A stretch of DNA of 20,586 nt, taken from NCBI GenBank assembly GCA_036272325.1, contig DATAYY010000083.1:1-20586 (forward strand), written 5' to 3'. A program made the translations under genes and the position numbers. The stretch is from Schlegelella_A sp036272325 (GTDB taxonomy: Bacteria > Pseudomonadota > Gammaproteobacteria > Burkholderiales > Burkholderiaceae_C). The notes under the pieces were generated by a model. It made no database searches, was not told where the DNA came from, and saw only the letters and a list, made by a program, of their open reading frames with translations. Each line of letters begins with the position of its first letter. Position 1 is the stretch's first letter. Positions 13,308-20,586 of the stretch are shown here, piece by piece.

Positions 13308-16031
13308 TCAACCGGTTTTTCCCGCAGCGCGCTTGACCGCCTTCTTCCCCGCGACCCGTTTGGCGGCGGTTTTCTTCGCCGGCGCCTTTGTCGCCGGCGC
13401 CGCGGGGCCGGCGGCTGCAACCGCAGAGGCGCGGCCGGCGGCTGCGATCGCAGGGGCGGCGGGCGTCGCGGTTCCAGCCTTCTTCGCCGCAGGCCTCCGC
13501 TCGGGTCGCGGCTCGAATGCGAACACGACCTTGCCTTCCTTCGCGTCCCACGCGAGACGCGCCTTGAACTTCCTCCGCGTCTTGTTGGAGACGAAGCCCT
13601 CGAGCAAGTCGGTCGCGCCGCTCGCCAGCAGCTTGGCCATCTGCTCGCGAGCGACCGGCTGCTGCAGGATCACCTTGCCGCTCTTGAAGTCGCACGTCGG
13701 CGCCGGGCCGACCGAATGCTCGCAGACGTAGTTGGCGCCGAATTCGTAGACGTTGCCCTGCGTCTTCGGGCACTTGCCGAGCGGCTCCTGGCCGCCGAAG
13801 TCGACCGGCTCACCCGACTCGGCCTCGCGGCGGGCGTCGTCGCCGAAGTCGAACTCGAGCTTCCAGTTGCGGGTCTCATCGTCGGGCACCAGGCGGATCT
13901 CGGCCGTGAACGGCCAGCCGGCCTTCGAACGAAAGCCCTCGAGCGGGCCGATCCGCTTGTCGCGCAGGAACGCCTCGACCTCGGCGAGCTCGAACGCGCG
14001 GCCGCCGGGAATCTTGCTGATCGAAAAACCGCAACCTTCGCGCACGCCCGGAACGCCGGTGCATGCGTAGCGGCGGTAGTTCTCCTTGACGATGCCGCCG
14101 CAGTTCGGACACGGCGTCGCGAGCGTCGCGTAGTCGCCCGGGATCGTGTCGCGGTCGTACTCCTTGGCCTTCTTGACGATCCGCTCGGCCATGGCGGCGA
14201 TCGATCGCATGAAGGTCTCGCGCTCGAGGTGGCCCTTCTCCATCTCGGCGAGCTGGTACTCCCAGTTGCCGGTCAGCTCGGGCTTGGTCAGGTCCTCGAC
14301 GCCGAGGCCGCGCAGCAGCGTCATCAGCTGGAACGCCTTCGCGCCCGGGACGAGCTCGCGGCCCTCGCGATGGATGTACTTCTCGTAGATGAGCCCTTCG
14401 ATGATCGCCGCGCGCGTCGCCGGCGTGCCGAGGCCCTTTTCCTGCATCGCCTCGCGCAACTCGTCGTCGTCGATCAGCTTGCCGGCGCCCTCCATCGCCG
14501 AGAGCAGCGTCGCCTCGGTGTAGCGCGCCGGCGGCCGCGTCTTCAGCGCCTTGACGTCGACGCTCTCCGTTCTCGCCAGCTCATCGGGGCCGACCGCGAC
14601 GAGATTGGCGTCGTCCTCCTGCGCCTCGCGGCCGTAGACGGCGAGCCAGCCGGGCCGCACCATGACCTTGCCGTTGGTCTGGAAGCGGTAGTCCTTGCCG
14701 GCCGTGGCGACGGTCGAGATCCGCGTCGTCACCATGAACTCGGCCGAAGGGAAGAAGACCGCAAGGAAACGCTTGGCGACCATGTCGTAGAGCTTGGCCT
14801 CGACCTCGGACAGGCTCTTCGGCGGCAACAGGGTCGGGATGATCGCGAAGTGATCCGACACCTTGGCGTTGTCGAAGATCCGCTTCGCCGGCTTGACGTA
14901 GCCCTCCTTCAACGCCGTCGCCGCGTGCACGGCGAGCGGACGCAGCGGACCTGGCAGGGTCTCCTTGGCGATCATGCCGATCGTCTGCTTGGCGACCGCG
15001 AGGTAGTCCTCGGGCAGCGCGCGGCTGTCGGTCCGCGGGTAGGTGAGGACCTTGTGCTTCTCGTAGAGCGCCTGCGCGATCGACAGCGTCGTCCGCGCCG
15101 AGAAGCCGAACCGCGAGTTGGCCTCGCGCTGCAGCGTCGTCAAGTCGTAGAGCAGGGGCGATGCCTGCGTGCTCGGCTTGGCCTCCTCGGCGACGGTCGC
15201 CGGCTCGCCCCGCACCGCGGCGGCGACGGCATCGGCATCGGCTGCCTTCCACAAGCGGTCGGCGCGCTGCTCGGCGTCGTCCGGGTTCTTCTTCCACGCC
15301 GGATCGAACCACTTGCCCTCGTATTCGCCGGCGTCGACCGCGAACGTCGCGCGAACTTCCCAGTAGTCGCGCGAGACGTGCTTTCTGATCTGCTCCTCGC
15401 GCTCGACCATGATCGACAGCGTCGGCGTTTGCACCCGGCCGACGGTGGTGAGGAAAAAGCCTCCGTCGCGCGAGTTGAACGCCGTCATCGCCCGGGTGCC
15501 GTTGATGCCGACCAGCCAGTCGGCCTCGGAGCGGCTGCGCGCCGCCTCGGCGAGGCCGCGCAGTTCCTGGTCGGAGCGGAGGTTGTCGAAGCCGTCGCGG
15601 ATCGCTTGCGGCGTCATGCTCTGCAGCCACAGCCGCCGGACCGGCAGCCTGCTCTTGGCGTGCTGCTGGATCAGCCGGAAGATGAGCTCGCCTTCGCGGC
15701 CGGCGTCGCAGGCGTTGATCAGCCCGGTCACGTCCTTGCGCTTGGCGAGGCGCACGATCGCGTTCAGCCGCGTCTTCGTCTTGTCGAGCGGCGCCAGATC
15801 GAAGTGCGGCGGGATGACGGGCAGGTGGGCAAAGCTCCACTTGCCTCGCTTGACGTCGTACTCCTCGGGCGCCTTGATCTCGAGGAGGTGGCCGACCGCC
15901 GAGGTGACGACGTAGTCCGCCGCCTCGAAGTACTCGTCGTGCTTGTCGAACTTGCCCGCGACCGGCGTCAGCGCGCGGACGATGTCCTGCGCGACCGAAG
16001 GTTTCTCGGCAATGATCAGTGATTTGCTCAT
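13308..16031 (-). CDS. topB: DNA topoisomerase III, with zinc-finger and basic C-terminal tail
   Basis: This 907-residue type IA topoisomerase cuts one DNA strand to decatenate replication or recombination intermediates. The TOPRIM domain begins at LIIAEKPSVAQDI (E9) and includes NACDAGREGELIF (D109, E113). The catalytic tyrosine is Y331 in VLTYPRTDSR. The toroid continues to about residue 620. A C4 zinc-binding site follows (C641, C644, C657, C667), then further topoisomerase C-terminal repeats (about 680-840). The last 65 residues are a Lys/Ala/Pro-rich tail (AKKTAAKRVAGKKAVKRAA) resembling eukaryotic H1-like tails. E. coli TopB is 653 residues, so this is a long form. The start is ATG 16031, where the conserved MSKSLIIAEKP begins; an upstream in-frame start was not used for that reason. 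Confidence 0.95.
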   Translation of the reverse strand: MSKSLIIAEKPSVAQDIVRALTPVAGKFDKHDEYFEAADYVVTSAVGHLLEIKAPEEYDVKRGKWSFAHLPVIPPHFDLAPLDKTKTRLNAIVRLAKRKDVTGLINACDAGREGELIFRLIQQHAKSRLPVRRLWLQSMTPQAIRDGFDNLRSDQELRGLAEAARSRSEADWLVGINGTRAMTAFNSRDGGFFLTTVGRVQTPTLSIMVEREEQIRKHVSRDYWEVRATFAVDAGEYEGKWFDPAWKKNPDDAEQRADRLWKAADADAVAAAVRGEPATVAEEAKPSTQASPLLYDLTTLQREANSRFGFSARTTLSIAQALYEKHKVLTYPRTDSRALPEDYLAVAKQTIGMIAKETLPGPLRPLAVHAATALKEGYVKPAKRIFDNAKVSDHFAIIPTLLPPKSLSEVEAKLYDMVAKRFLAVFFPSAEFMVTTRISTVATAGKDYRFQTNGKVMVRPGWLAVYGREAQEDDANLVAVGPDELARTESVDVKALKTRPPARYTEATLLSAMEGAGKLIDDDELREAMQEKGLGTPATRAAIIEGLIYEKYIHREGRELVPGAKAFQLMTLLRGLGVEDLTKPELTGNWEYQLAEMEKGHLERETFMRSIAAMAERIVKKAKEYDRDTIPGDYATLATPCPNCGGIVKENYRRYACTGVPGVREGCGFSISKIPGGRAFELAEVEAFLRDKRIGPLEGFRSKAGWPFTAEIRLVPDDETRNWKLEFDFGDDARREAESGEPVDFGGQEPLGKCPKTQGNVYEFGANYVCEHSVGPAPTCDFKSGKVILQQPVAREQMAKLLASGATDLLEGFVSNKTRRKFKARLAWDAKEGKVVFAFEPRPERRPAAKKAGTATPAAPAIAAAGRASAVAAAGPAAPATKAPAKKTAAKRVAGKKAVKRAAGKTG

Positions 16032-16087
16032 TCGTCCCGTCGTTGTTGTCGGCAAGCGGCCGCATCGTCCCTACAATCCAGGTCTCT

Positions 16088-16112
16088 CGCGCGCACGTGC
16101 ACGCGCGCGCAC
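16088..16112. repeat. 25-base alternating pyrimidine-purine tract between topB and SET gene
   Basis: From 16088 to 16112 every step alternates pyrimidine and purine, almost all CG or CA/TG, with self-complementary GCGCGC blocks at both ends around ACGTGCAC. Such tracts can adopt Z-DNA under negative supercoiling. It lies in the 92-base divergent region upstream of both topB and the SET gene. Confidence 0.55.
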
Positions 16113-16123
16113 CCACGAATTCA

Positions 16124-16642
16124 ATGTACCCAAAGAAATTGAGATCTCTCCAAGCCCTCGCCAAGACCCCGCCTGCGACCCCCGCTCCCAAGCGCGGCCC
16201 CCGGATCCAGGTGCGCCGCTCCGGCGTCCACGGCAAGGGCGTGTTTGCCGTCGCGCCGATCGCCGCCGGCGAGACCATTCTCGAATACACCGGCGACGTC
16301 ATCACCTGGAAGAAGGCGCAGCGCCGCCACCCGCACAACCCGGACGAGCCGAACCACACCTTCTTCTTCCACATCGATGACAAGCATGTGATCGACGGTG
16401 GCACCGGCGGCAACGCGGCCAAGTGGATCAACCATGCCTGCGGCCCGAACTGCGAGGCCGACGAGACCGACGACCGCCGCGTCTTCATCAAGGCGCTGCG
16501 CGACATCGAGCCGGGCGAGGAGCTCAACTACGACTACGGGCTGATCGTCGAAGGCAAGGTCTCGAAGAAGTTGAAGAAGGAATACGCGTGCCGCTGCGGG
16601 ACGCCAGAATGCCGGGGCACGATGCTGGCGAAGAAGCGCTGA
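16124..16642 (+). CDS. SET-domain protein lysine methyltransferase
   Basis: This 172-residue protein is a SET domain with a post-SET zinc motif, a fold that methylates protein lysines with S-adenosylmethionine. A basic N-terminal stretch (1-27) precedes SGVHGKGVFAVAPIAAGETI (33-52). The pseudoknot motif is KWINHACGPNCEAD (100-113), followed by GEELNYDYG (131-139, catalytic tyrosine region) and the post-SET cysteines ACRCGTPEC (C156, C158, C163). The bacterial substrate is unknown; candidates are a DNA-binding or ribosomal protein. The start is ATG 16124. The frame is open upstream, but the upstream part reads through the alternating repeat and the topB start region. The birA gene overlaps its 3' end. 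It is divergent from topB. Confidence 0.9.
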   Translation: MYPKKLRSLQALAKTPPATPAPKRGPRIQVRRSGVHGKGVFAVAPIAAGETILEYTGDVITWKKAQRRHPHNPDEPNHTFFFHIDDKHVIDGGTGGNAAKWINHACGPNCEADETDDRRVFIKALRDIEPGEELNYDYGLIVEGKVSKKLKKEYACRCGTPECRGTMLAKKR

Positions 16643-17433
16643 GCACGCGCCGCACGACGATCGATCGCGTCGCCGCGACTGGGTCGACAAACGACGATCT
16701 GCTCGCGCGCATCCGCGCCGCCGCCGCCGCCGGCGAAACGACGTTCGCACCCTGCCTGCTCGTCGCCGACCGCCAATCGGCAGGACGCGGCCGCCACGGG
16801 CGCACCTGGCACGCAGAAGCAGGGCGCTCGCTGACCTTCTCGCTCGCCTGGCAGTCGGCGCGCGCCGACCTCGCAGGCCTTTCACTCGCGGTCGGTGTCG
16901 TTCTGGCCGACGCCCTCGAGCCGGCGCGCGAAACGACGCGCATCGGCCTCAAGTGGCCGAATGACCTCTGGCTCGTCGATGCCGACGCCGACCAGCCGCT
17001 TCGCGGTGGTCGCAAGCTGGCCGGGATCCTGGTCGAGACTGCACCGCTCGGTGCGCAGCGCGTCGCGGTGATCGGCGTCGGCATCAACGTCCACGCGCAG
17101 ACGGTCACCGGCGCCGCTTCGGGAATTGGCAGTCTCGACGAGATCGAGCCCGGCGCGACGCCGTCGTCGACGCTCGCCCTGGTCGGCCCGGCGCTGGTCG
17201 CCGCGCTCGAACGTTTTGACGCCCTCGGCTTCGCCGCGTTCGCAGAGCGCTTTGCCGCGCGTGACGTGCTGCGCGGCCGCGCCGTCGCCGGCGCCCCCGG
17301 CGACGTCGCGGGCGTCGCGGCCGGCGTCGGCAGCGACGGCGCCTTGCTCGTCGACACCGGCACGCGCGTCGTTGCAGTGACGAGCGGGGACTGGCGGCTT
17401 CGCCTCGGCGAACGCGCGGAGCAGTCGTGCTGA
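16609..17433 (+). CDS. birA: Biotin--[acetyl-CoA-carboxylase] ligase (short form without HTH)
   Basis: BirA makes biotinyl-AMP and attaches biotin to the carboxyl carrier protein of acetyl-CoA carboxylase. From ATG 16609 the protein has 275 residues with ATGSTNDDLLAR (23-34), the biotinyl-AMP loop SAGRGRHGRTW (57-67), LKWPNDLW (114-121), the lysine block RKLAGILVE (135-143) and GVGINV (156-161), then the small C-terminal SH3-like domain. There is no N-terminal HTH, so it is a monofunctional ligase, not a repressor like E. coli BirA. The start is uncertain: GTG 16588 has a better ribosome-binding site (GAAGGA, six-base spacing), but that sequence is also SET coding sequence. Either start overlaps the SET gene. 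The next gene overlaps its end by seven bases. Confidence 0.92.
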   Translation: MPGHDAGEEALSTRRTTIDRVAATGSTNDDLLARIRAAAAAGETTFAPCLLVADRQSAGRGRHGRTWHAEAGRSLTFSLAWQSARADLAGLSLAVGVVLADALEPARETTRIGLKWPNDLWLVDADADQPLRGGRKLAGILVETAPLGAQRVAVIGVGINVHAQTVTGAASGIGSLDEIEPGATPSSTLALVGPALVAALERFDALGFAAFAERFAARDVLRGRAVAGAPGDVAGVAAGVGSDGALLVDTGTRVVAVTSGDWRLRLGERAEQSC

Positions 17434-17873
17434 GGGCACTCGTCGCGGCGCTGATCCTCGCCAATGTCGTCTTCTTCGCCTTCTCGCGCGGCGCGCTCGA
17501 CGGCCTGTTCGGCCTTCACGCGGCAGGCGACCGCGAACCCGAGCGATTGGCGAACCAGGTCCGGCCACAGACGATCCGCCTGTTGCCGACGACGGTGGCG
17601 GCGAGCGCACCGCCCGAGGTCATCACCTGCTGGGAGACGCCGGTGTTCGGCGCCGCCGAGGCAGCGGCGATCGAGTCGACGCTTGCGAACGTGCTGCCGC
17701 CGGGGTCGTGGACCGACAGCCGTGGCGAGCGCACCATCGGCGCGCGCGTCGAAGTGACGCACACCTATCGGGTTGCTGCCGCCGACGGCGCGCTCGCCGC
17801 GCGGTTGACCTTGCTTCGACTCGACCCGAGCGGCCGCGGCTTCAGCCCCTGCGCGAAGAGCGCGCAGCGCTGA
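17427..17873 (+). CDS. Membrane-anchored SPOR-type protein, short form
   Basis: This 148-residue protein has one N-terminal membrane anchor (LRALVAALILANVVFFAF, 2-19) and a periplasmic part. It resembles the SPOR-domain proteins that follow birA and coaX in many betaproteobacteria: the anchor, then the REPERLANQVRPQTIRLL block (37-54) and a domain beginning at CWETPVFGAAEAAAIESTL with LPPGSW. The C-terminal half (about 100-148) departs from the usual SPOR pattern, so peptidoglycan binding is uncertain. The start is GTG 17427 with GGAG five bases before it, overlapping birA by seven bases. No coaX gene lies between them. Its end overlaps the convergent peptidase gene by 32 bases. Confidence 0.7.
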   Translation: MLRALVAALILANVVFFAFSRGALDGLFGLHAAGDREPERLANQVRPQTIRLLPTTVAASAPPEVITCWETPVFGAAEAAAIESTLANVLPPGSWTDSRGERTIGARVEVTHTYRVAAADGALAARLTLLRLDPSGRGFSPCAKSAQR

Positions 17874-19914
17874 GCGCGACCCGCGGCGCACCTTCGCGCC
17901 GCGTCGCGGCGAGCGCGGCAACCGCGCCAAGCAGGAGCACGAGCCAGCTGGCGTCGATCGCGCCACCGCCGCCGCCCGAGGATCCGGTCGGCGCCGACGC
18001 CGGCGGCGTGACCGTGCCGGAGACGACGGTGACCGAGAGCGTCGTCGTCGACGTCACGCCGAGGTTGTCGGTGACGATCAGCTGGACCAGGACCACGCCG
18101 GCGGCAGTCGGCGTGACGACGACGCTCGTGCCGTCGGCCGCGCCGGTGATCGTCGCACCGGTCGTGCCGGCGTTGAGGATCGACCATTGATAGGTCGCGA
18201 TGGTCCTTCCCGAACCGACGGTCGATGTCGATGTCAACGCCACCGCCTGGTTGGCAGTCGGCGTCGTCGTCGTCAGCGAGATGCTCGCCTGCAAACCCGC
18301 GGCGGCGACCGCGGCTCCAGCGTCGAGCATGCCGGCGCCACATGTGGAAGTCGTGCAATTGCACTGGCCGGATGCCGGGTCGGTCGCCGGACAGACGAAG
18401 GTGCCGGGGCTCGGGAAGGCACGAGCCGTCGCCTGCAGCTTTGCCTTGACCTGCGCCGGCGTCAGTGACGGCTGCACCGACAGCATCAGCGCCACGGTCC
18501 CCGAGACGAGCGGCGCCGAGAAGCTGGTGCCGAGCGATGCGTTGAAGGCGTCGGTGTACGCAGCGCCGGCGGGGCCGGCGATGGGCGTCGTTGTGCCCTT
18601 GTTCGTGAGGGTCAGGATTGGATATTGGCAAGCGGCGCCCGGGGTGGTGTCGACGCAGTTGCCGGCCGGAGCGGCAATGGTGAGTTGCGGCCCTGCGTCG
18701 GAATAGCCGACCTTGTCACCTTGATGCCGTAGCCCCGCCACCCCGATCGCGCCAGGGCAGCTTGCGGGAGAGCCTACCGTTGCACTGCCACCATTGCCAC
18801 CCGCAACGACGACCGTCGCACCCGCTGCGTTCACCGCGCTGATCGCGTCGATGTACGCTTGACCTGGATTCGCTTGCCCAGGCGTCGTGGACGTACATGG
18901 ACCACTGCCACCAAGGCTCATATTCAGCACGCGCGCCGGATTCGAATTTGGTGGAACTGTCGGATCCCCGGTGCTCAGTCCCGCAGCCCATCGCATTCCG
19001 GCGATGATGTCCGAGTCGAAGCCGCCGCACACGCCGAGCACGCGCACCGGCATCACCTTGACGCCGCCGTGCGAGACGCTGGCCATGCCGACGCCGTTGT
19101 TGGTCGCGGCGCCGATCAGGCCGAGCGTCTGCGTGCCGTGCCATGAACTGGGCGACGTCGCCGAGCAATTGGTCGGGTCGTTCGTGACATCGGCCGCGGT
19201 CACGAAGTCGCCGGGATCCGATGCATCGGCGTCCCGGCCATTGCCGTCGTTGGCGGTGGTGAAGACGCCGGGCGAGTCCGGGCTGATCATGTCGTAGCCT
19301 GGCAGCACGTTGCCGCCCAGGTCGGGGTGATCGAACCTGACGCCGGTGTCGAGCACCGCGACGACGATGCTCGGATCGCCCGTGGTGACGTCCCACGCTT
19401 GCTCGGCGTTGATCGCCGCCGGCGCGGTGCTGCCGGCGCCCCCCGTGGCTGCCCCCGGCGGCCGCAGGTACCACTGGCCGACGACGGGCCCGCCGCTGCC
19501 GCTGGCTGTGTTGACCGGTGGCCCCGACGCATAGAGCGGGTCGTTCGGTGCTGCGACGATGTGCTTGCGCTCATCGGCGACCGCGTACTCGACGTCGCTA
19601 TCAGCGCCGATCCGCGCCGCGAGTTGCTTCGACGTCAGGCCGTGGCCGAAGACGACGTGCGAACGCTCGCTGATCGCTCGTCCGGCACCGAGAGCGATGC
19701 CGATGCGGCGGCCGAGCGCAGCGGCCTGAAGCGTCTGCTGGCCGGCGACCGAGAGCGCCTGCTTGCGGAGCAGCGTCGAGTCGGCGCGGAACTTGACGAT
19801 GACGCGGGCGGTCGTCGTCGCCGCTGCGACCGTCTGCGCTGACGGCGTCGCAAGCAGAAGGGGACCGGCTGTCGTGGCGGCGGCAGCCGCGACGCAGATC
19901 AGGAGTTTTCGCAT
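17842..19914 (-). CDS. Secreted subtilisin-family (S8) serine peptidase with PKD-like and GlyGly-CTERM-like domains
   Basis: This 690-residue precursor has a signal peptide (1-27), an I9-type propeptide (about 36-120, ARVIVKFRADS to VEYAVADERKHI) and a peptidase S8 domain (about 145-540). The catalytic triad is D189 (VAVLDTGVRFDHPDL), H259 (SSWHGTQTLG) and S464 (GTSFSAPLVSG), with the oxyanion N374 (VVAGGNGG). A PKD-like beta domain (about 543-632) follows, then SSGGGGG and a membrane segment (about 656-671) ending in RR. That C-terminal signal resembles GlyGly-CTERM, which rhombosortase cleaves to hand proteins to the type II secretion route. About 17 residues extend past the usual end. The start is ATG 19914, the first residue of the signal peptide, with AGGAAG upstream. 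The lipoprotein gene lies 37 bases upstream on the same strand. Confidence 0.93.
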   Translation of the reverse strand: MRKLLICVAAAAATTAGPLLLATPSAQTVAAATTTARVIVKFRADSTLLRKQALSVAGQQTLQAAALGRRIGIALGAGRAISERSHVVFGHGLTSKQLAARIGADSDVEYAVADERKHIVAAPNDPLYASGPPVNTASGSGGPVVGQWYLRPPGAATGGAGSTAPAAINAEQAWDVTTGDPSIVVAVLDTGVRFDHPDLGGNVLPGYDMISPDSPGVFTTANDGNGRDADASDPGDFVTAADVTNDPTNCSATSPSSWHGTQTLGLIGAATNNGVGMASVSHGGVKVMPVRVLGVCGGFDSDIIAGMRWAAGLSTGDPTVPPNSNPARVLNMSLGGSGPCTSTTPGQANPGQAYIDAISAVNAAGATVVVAGGNGGSATVGSPASCPGAIGVAGLRHQGDKVGYSDAGPQLTIAAPAGNCVDTTPGAACQYPILTLTNKGTTTPIAGPAGAAYTDAFNASLGTSFSAPLVSGTVALMLSVQPSLTPAQVKAKLQATARAFPSPGTFVCPATDPASGQCNCTTSTCGAGMLDAGAAVAAAGLQASISLTTTTPTANQAVALTSTSTVGSGRTIATYQWSILNAGTTGATITGAADGTSVVVTPTAAGVVLVQLIVTDNLGVTSTTTLSVTVVSGTVTPPASAPTGSSGGGGGAIDASWLVLLLGAVAALAATRREGAPRVALSAARSSRRG

Positions 19915-19951
19915 CGGAGGTTCTTCCTGGGACGGAAACCGGCGCCGTGGC

Positions 19952-20338
19952 TCACGACGCCAAACGAGTCTTGCGGCCCTCGATCTCGACCGCCTGGTAT
20001 ACCGTCGCCGCGGCACGCAGGCGAGCGACCGCGGCATCGCACTCGGCGGCGCTCACGCAGTGCAGCGCGAGCGCATGCCAGAGCGGGCTGGTCGCCGCAG
20101 CGTAGCTGACGTTGACGCCGGCGATCCGGGTCGCCTCGGCGCCGATCGCGGCGCGATCGTCGGAGCCATGGACGAGCTTGACCATGACGCGCAACGGTGC
20201 TGCTTCGGAGGCAGGGCCAGCGACTGGCGGCTGAGCCGCCACGCATGCCGTCAACGCCGCCGCCAGCGCGCAGCCGGCAACAGCTGCGGCGACACCCGAG
20301 TGCGCCGGCGGAATCATTCGACCGAGTTTATGGCGCAC
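19952..20338 (-). CDS. Small lipoprotein resembling a peptidase propeptide (I9-like)
   Basis: This 128-residue protein has a lipoprotein signal: basic n-region MRHKLGR, hydrophobic AAAVAGCALAAALTAC, with C32 as the likely lipidated cysteine. The remainder (about 48-128) has a beta-alpha-beta-beta-alpha-beta pattern that runs parallel to the propeptide of the adjacent peptidase. RVMVKLVHGSD matches RVIVKFRADS, and WHALALHC followed by an Ala-rich helix and VYQAVEIEGRK matches SHVVFGHG followed by a helix and VEYAVADERK. I9 propeptides fold and inhibit their S8 peptidase. A separate tethered copy could act as inhibitor or chaperone; this is inference. The start is taken as GTG 20338 because it adds the basic n-region; ATG 20317 is an alternative. 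It is co-directional with the peptidase, 37 bases apart. Confidence 0.7.
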   Translation of the reverse strand: MRHKLGRMIPPAHSGVAAAVAGCALAAALTACVAAQPPVAGPASEAAPLRVMVKLVHGSDDRAAIGAEATRIAGVNVSYAAATSPLWHALALHCVSAAECDAAVARLRAAATVYQAVEIEGRKTRLAS

Positions 20339-20441
20339 GTTGAGGGCGCCCGGCGTCGTTTACCAAGCCTTACCCGGGCCGCTTGCGGAATGCCAACTAC
20401 CGCACGGAAGGCGCCGTGCCTGCCGCGCTGGCAGCGGAATG

Positions 20442-20586
20442 TCAGCGGTCCTTGCGCAGCAGCGGGACCACCGTTGAGGCCGACGAGGCGTCGCCCAGGA
20501 TGAATAGCGTGTAGACGCCATTGCCAGGAAGGCTCGGGGGGACTGCGGGGTCGTAGAAAGTCTTCAGGGTGGTCGGCGAGAAAACG
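20442..20586 (-). CDS. C-terminal end of a protein, possibly DUF4397 (5' end outside window)
   Basis: On the minus strand an open frame enters from the right edge and ends at TGA (20444-20442), giving 47 residues: FSPTTLKTFYDPAVPP, then GVYTLFILGDASSAS and VVPLLRKDR. The ending resembles DUF4397 proteins, which are secreted beta-sandwich proteins with a closing YT-F-LGD strand and a PLL-RD tail, but with so short a piece this is only a suggestion. The 103 bases between it and the lipoprotein gene contain a small CTGCC/GGCAG hairpin (about 20420-20434) and nothing else I can support. Confidence 0.5.
   Translation of the reverse strand, partial: VFSPTTLKTFYDPAVPPSLPGNGVYTLFILGDASSASTVVPLLRKDR

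Noticed and set aside
13221..16022. A 933-codon open frame on the plus strand opposite topB
   Set aside because: It lies antisense to the complete, motif-rich topB gene; its product is Arg/Leu/Ala-rich with no recognisable domain, as GC-rich antisense frames usually are.

Overview
The window looks like a chromosomal segment of a high-GC betaproteobacterium (Burkholderiales/Rhodocyclales-like). The clue is the set of core blocks: rsmB - DUF4390 - ntrY - ntrX followed by tRNA-Phe, folE with a BLUF gene, topB, and birA followed by a short SPOR-type membrane gene. The order assignment is inference from gene families, since no rRNA or other marker is present.

Layout. Positions 1-354 hold the 3' end of rtcB (RNA ligase), closed by a clear intrinsic terminator. 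About 405-5356 is an accessory block: a VapBC45-type toxin-antitoxin pair on the minus strand (DUF433 antitoxin and PIN-like toxin), a divergent hipB-hipA pair whose operator lies between its -35 and -10 boxes, and a tyrosine recombinase whose gene sits just beyond the 3' end of tRNA-Phe (5357-5432). This is the usual arrangement of a genomic island in a tRNA gene; the distal attachment site was not identified.

Positions 5509-10496 (minus) form a tight operon: rsmB (16S rRNA m5C methyltransferase), a secreted DUF4390 protein, an NtrY-type histidine kinase and an NtrX-like regulator that has no AAA+ domain. Divergent from it, 10609-11779 (plus) encodes GTP cyclohydrolase I and a BLUF blue-light sensor. 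Next on the minus strand are topB (DNA topoisomerase III with a basic tail), a small secreted proline-rich protein of unknown function, and a CDF metal-cation transporter.

On the plus strand, 16124-17873 carries a SET-domain methyltransferase, BirA and a SPOR-type membrane protein in overlapping order. The right end (minus) holds a small lipoprotein and a subtilisin-family (S8) peptidase with a PKD-like domain and a GlyGly-CTERM-like tail. The lipoprotein resembles the peptidase's own I9-type propeptide, so the pair may be a protease with a membrane-tethered partner or inhibitor. A partial, possibly DUF4397-type gene runs off the right edge.

The observations I find most worth checking are the protease/propeptide-like lipoprotein pair, the toxin-antitoxin-rich island at tRNA-Phe with its promoter-embedded hip operator, the folE-BLUF pair, and the AAA-less NtrX.
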